Source: an uncultured Eubacteriales bacterium
GTDB lineage: Bacteria; Bacillota; Clostridia; Oscillospirales; Oscillospiraceae
Direction: 5' to 3'
Assembly (NCBI GenBank): GCA_900313295.1
Contig: OMQS01000113.1
Coordinates: 1-6,593, forward strand
DNA length: 6,593 nt
In this document: in pieces, positions 5,464-6,593 of the stretch
Layout: each line of letters starts with the position of its first letter
Position numbering within the stretch: the stretch's first letter is position 1
Translations under genes and position numbers: made by a program
Notes under the pieces: model-generated
The model's input: the letters and a program-made list of their open reading frames with translations, nothing else
Databases searched by the model: none
Told to the model about the DNA's origin: nothing

Positions 5464-6495
5464 ATGGTCAACATCGGCATCATCGGCTGCGGCAAGATCG
5501 CTCAGGTGCGGCACCTGCCGGAATATGCCACCAACCCCAACGCCAGGTTGGTGGGATACTACGACAAGAACAGGGAACGAGCCGTCCAGATGGCGGAAAA
5601 ATACGGCGGCAAGGTGTACGGGAGCTACTATGAGATGCTCAACGACCCCGAGATCGACGCAGTGTCCGTGTGCGTGGAGAACCGCAATCACGCCGAGATC
5701 ACCAACGCCGCCCTTTACTCCGGCAAGCACGTTCTGGTGGAAAAACCCATGGCCGTGACGCTGGCGGAGTGCGAGTCCATGGTGGCGGCCGCCGAGTTCA
5801 ACGGCAAGCACCTCATGGTGGGGCACAACATGCGCTTTGACCCCGTGCACCGCCGCGCCAAGGAGCTGCTGCGGGAGGGCGTCATCGGCGATATCATCAC
5901 CTTCCGCACCACCATCGGCAACGCCGGCCCCGAGGGTTGGTCGCCGGATCGCGACGCTTGGTTCTTCGACAAGGACAAGGCCGCCATGGGCGCGCTCAGC
6001 GACCTGGGCATCCACAAGCTGGATCTTTTGCAGTATCTCACCGGCCAGACCGTCATTGAGACCACGGCCAAGGTCATGACCCTGAACAAGCGGGACGACA
6101 ACGGCCACCTCATCGGCGTGGACGACAACGCCTTGTGCATCCTGCGCATGAACGGCGGCGCTGTGGGCACCATGGCCGCCAGCTGGACGGTGTACGGCAA
6201 GGAGTGCAACTCCACCTGCATCTACGGCACCAAGGGCATCATGCTCATCTACAGCGACCCCGGCGCCCCCATCGTGGTGCGGGACATGAGCAACACCTCC
6301 ACCGCCTACAGCTTCGAGCCTACCACCCGCTCCGGCGTCATCGACGAGTTCGTGGACGCCCTGGAGCACGACCGCGAGCCGGAGGTCAGCGGCAAGAAGG
6401 CGCTGACCATCATGCGCACTATTTTTGCCAGCATCAAGTCCTCGGAGATCAGCCGTACCGTGGCGGTGAACAGCACGTTCGTGTCCCACCTGTAA
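5464..6495 (+). CDS. Gfo/Idh/MocA-family NAD(P)-dependent oxidoreductase
   Basis: A complete 343-aa cytoplasmic dehydrogenase, the normal length for the family. Members oxidise or reduce hydroxyl groups of sugars, inositols and related polyols. The N-terminal Rossmann fold begins with GIIGCGKIA (5-13), the dinucleotide-binding loop. A residue pair Tyr33-Asp34 at the end of the second strand suggests NAD rather than NADP, as an inference. EKP (93-95) holds the conserved Lys94 that contacts cofactor and substrate. The C-terminal alpha/beta domain (about 120-343) carries GALSDLGIHKLDL (176-188), where Asp180 and His184 are the usual catalytic-site pair. It is a lone gene with its own promoter and terminator, so the neighbours give no hint of the substrate. 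The start at 5464 is fixed by the AGGAGG and by the Rossmann strand beginning at residue 3. Confidence 0.95.
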   Translation: MVNIGIIGCGKIAQVRHLPEYATNPNARLVGYYDKNRERAVQMAEKYGGKVYGSYYEMLNDPEIDAVSVCVENRNHAEITNAALYSGKHVLVEKPMAVTLAECESMVAAAEFNGKHLMVGHNMRFDPVHRRAKELLREGVIGDIITFRTTIGNAGPEGWSPDRDAWFFDKDKAAMGALSDLGIHKLDLLQYLTGQTVIETTAKVMTLNKRDDNGHLIGVDDNALCILRMNGGAVGTMAASWTVYGKECNSTCIYGTKGIMLIYSDPGAPIVVRDMSNTSTAYSFEPTTRSGVIDEFVDALEHDREPEVSGKKALTIMRTIFASIKSSEISRTVAVNSTFVSHL

Positions 6496-6513
6496 AAAAT
6501 TTCATAGCTTTTG

Positions 6514-6539
6514 AGGAGCGGCTGCGGCCGCTCCTTTTT
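6514..6539 (+). terminator. Rho-independent terminator of the oxidoreductase gene
   Basis: AGGAGCGGC and GCCGCTCCT form a perfect 9-bp stem around a TGCG loop, followed by TTTT. It begins 18 nt after the TAA stop. Confidence 0.9.
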
Positions 6540-6544
6540 CTTGT

Positions 6545-6593
6545 GGGGAAAGGAAGTTGAAAACGAGAAACGGGAAGCGGTCGGCGACGGGGG
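6545..6593 (+). repeat. Second, edge-truncated copy of the purine-rich intergenic repeat
   Basis: GGGGAAAGGAAGTTGAAAAC continues into an A/G-rich stretch and then CGGTCGGCGACGGGGG at the window edge. It shares the exact 12-mer AAGTTGAAAACG (6554-6565) with 3832-3843. As in copy 1, the purine tract is followed by a GC-rich segment and a G-run. It lies directly after a terminator, as copy 1 lies between a terminator and the next operon. Confidence 0.5.

Noticed and set aside
1..6593. CRISPR arrays, tRNA or rRNA genes, insertion sequences, toxin-antitoxin or defence genes
   Set aside because: I looked on both strands and saw no regularly spaced repeats, no cloverleaf-like segments, no transposase or nuclease motifs, and no stretch of unexplained coding sequence.

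Overview
The window looks like chromosomal DNA from a high-GC member of the Clostridia, probably a gut Oscillospiraceae/Ruminococcaceae-type organism. This rests on G/C-ending codons, strong AGGAGG ribosome binding sites, an NMT1/SsuA-type lipoprotein ABC cassette, a GNAT protein of a type I know from Firmicutes and Bacteroidetes, and repetitive intergenic DNA of a kind common in these genomes. It is inference; no rRNA or species marker is present.

Layout, left to right. (1) 1-1017, minus strand: a secreted SH3b plus glucosaminidase-like cell-wall hydrolase, cut by the left edge, with a TTG start. (2) 1018-1188: its upstream region, with a perfect small palindrome, followed by the terminator of the next operon. 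(3) 1189-3735, minus strand: a tightly packed three-gene ABC importer operon, transcribed ATPase, then permease, then lipoprotein substrate-binding protein, with 8-nt and 4-nt gene overlaps. (4) 3736-4076: a 341-nt gene-free stretch holding the terminator of the next gene, a REP-like palindromic element, a GC-rich hairpin, a textbook G-quadruplex motif and a purine-rich direct repeat. (5) 4077-5246, minus strand: a 389-aa GNAT-family acyltransferase-like protein. (6) 5247-5463: a divergent promoter region with a good sigma-A-type promoter for the GNAT gene and an extended -10 promoter for the right-hand gene. (7) 5464-6495, plus strand: a complete Gfo/Idh/MocA-family oxidoreductase followed by a terminator. 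(8) 6540-6593: the start of a second copy of the purine-rich repeat, running off the right edge.

The genes do not form one pathway. The ABC operon is a self-contained importer for a small organic solute, probably of the sulfonate/pyrimidine-precursor/nitrate class, whose substrate cannot be read from sequence. The hydrolase, GNAT protein and dehydrogenase are each monocistronic as far as the window shows. I found no convincing new defence, mobile or biosynthetic system. The most unusual material is the intergenic repeat and G-quadruplex block at 3820-3975 and its partial second copy at the right edge.
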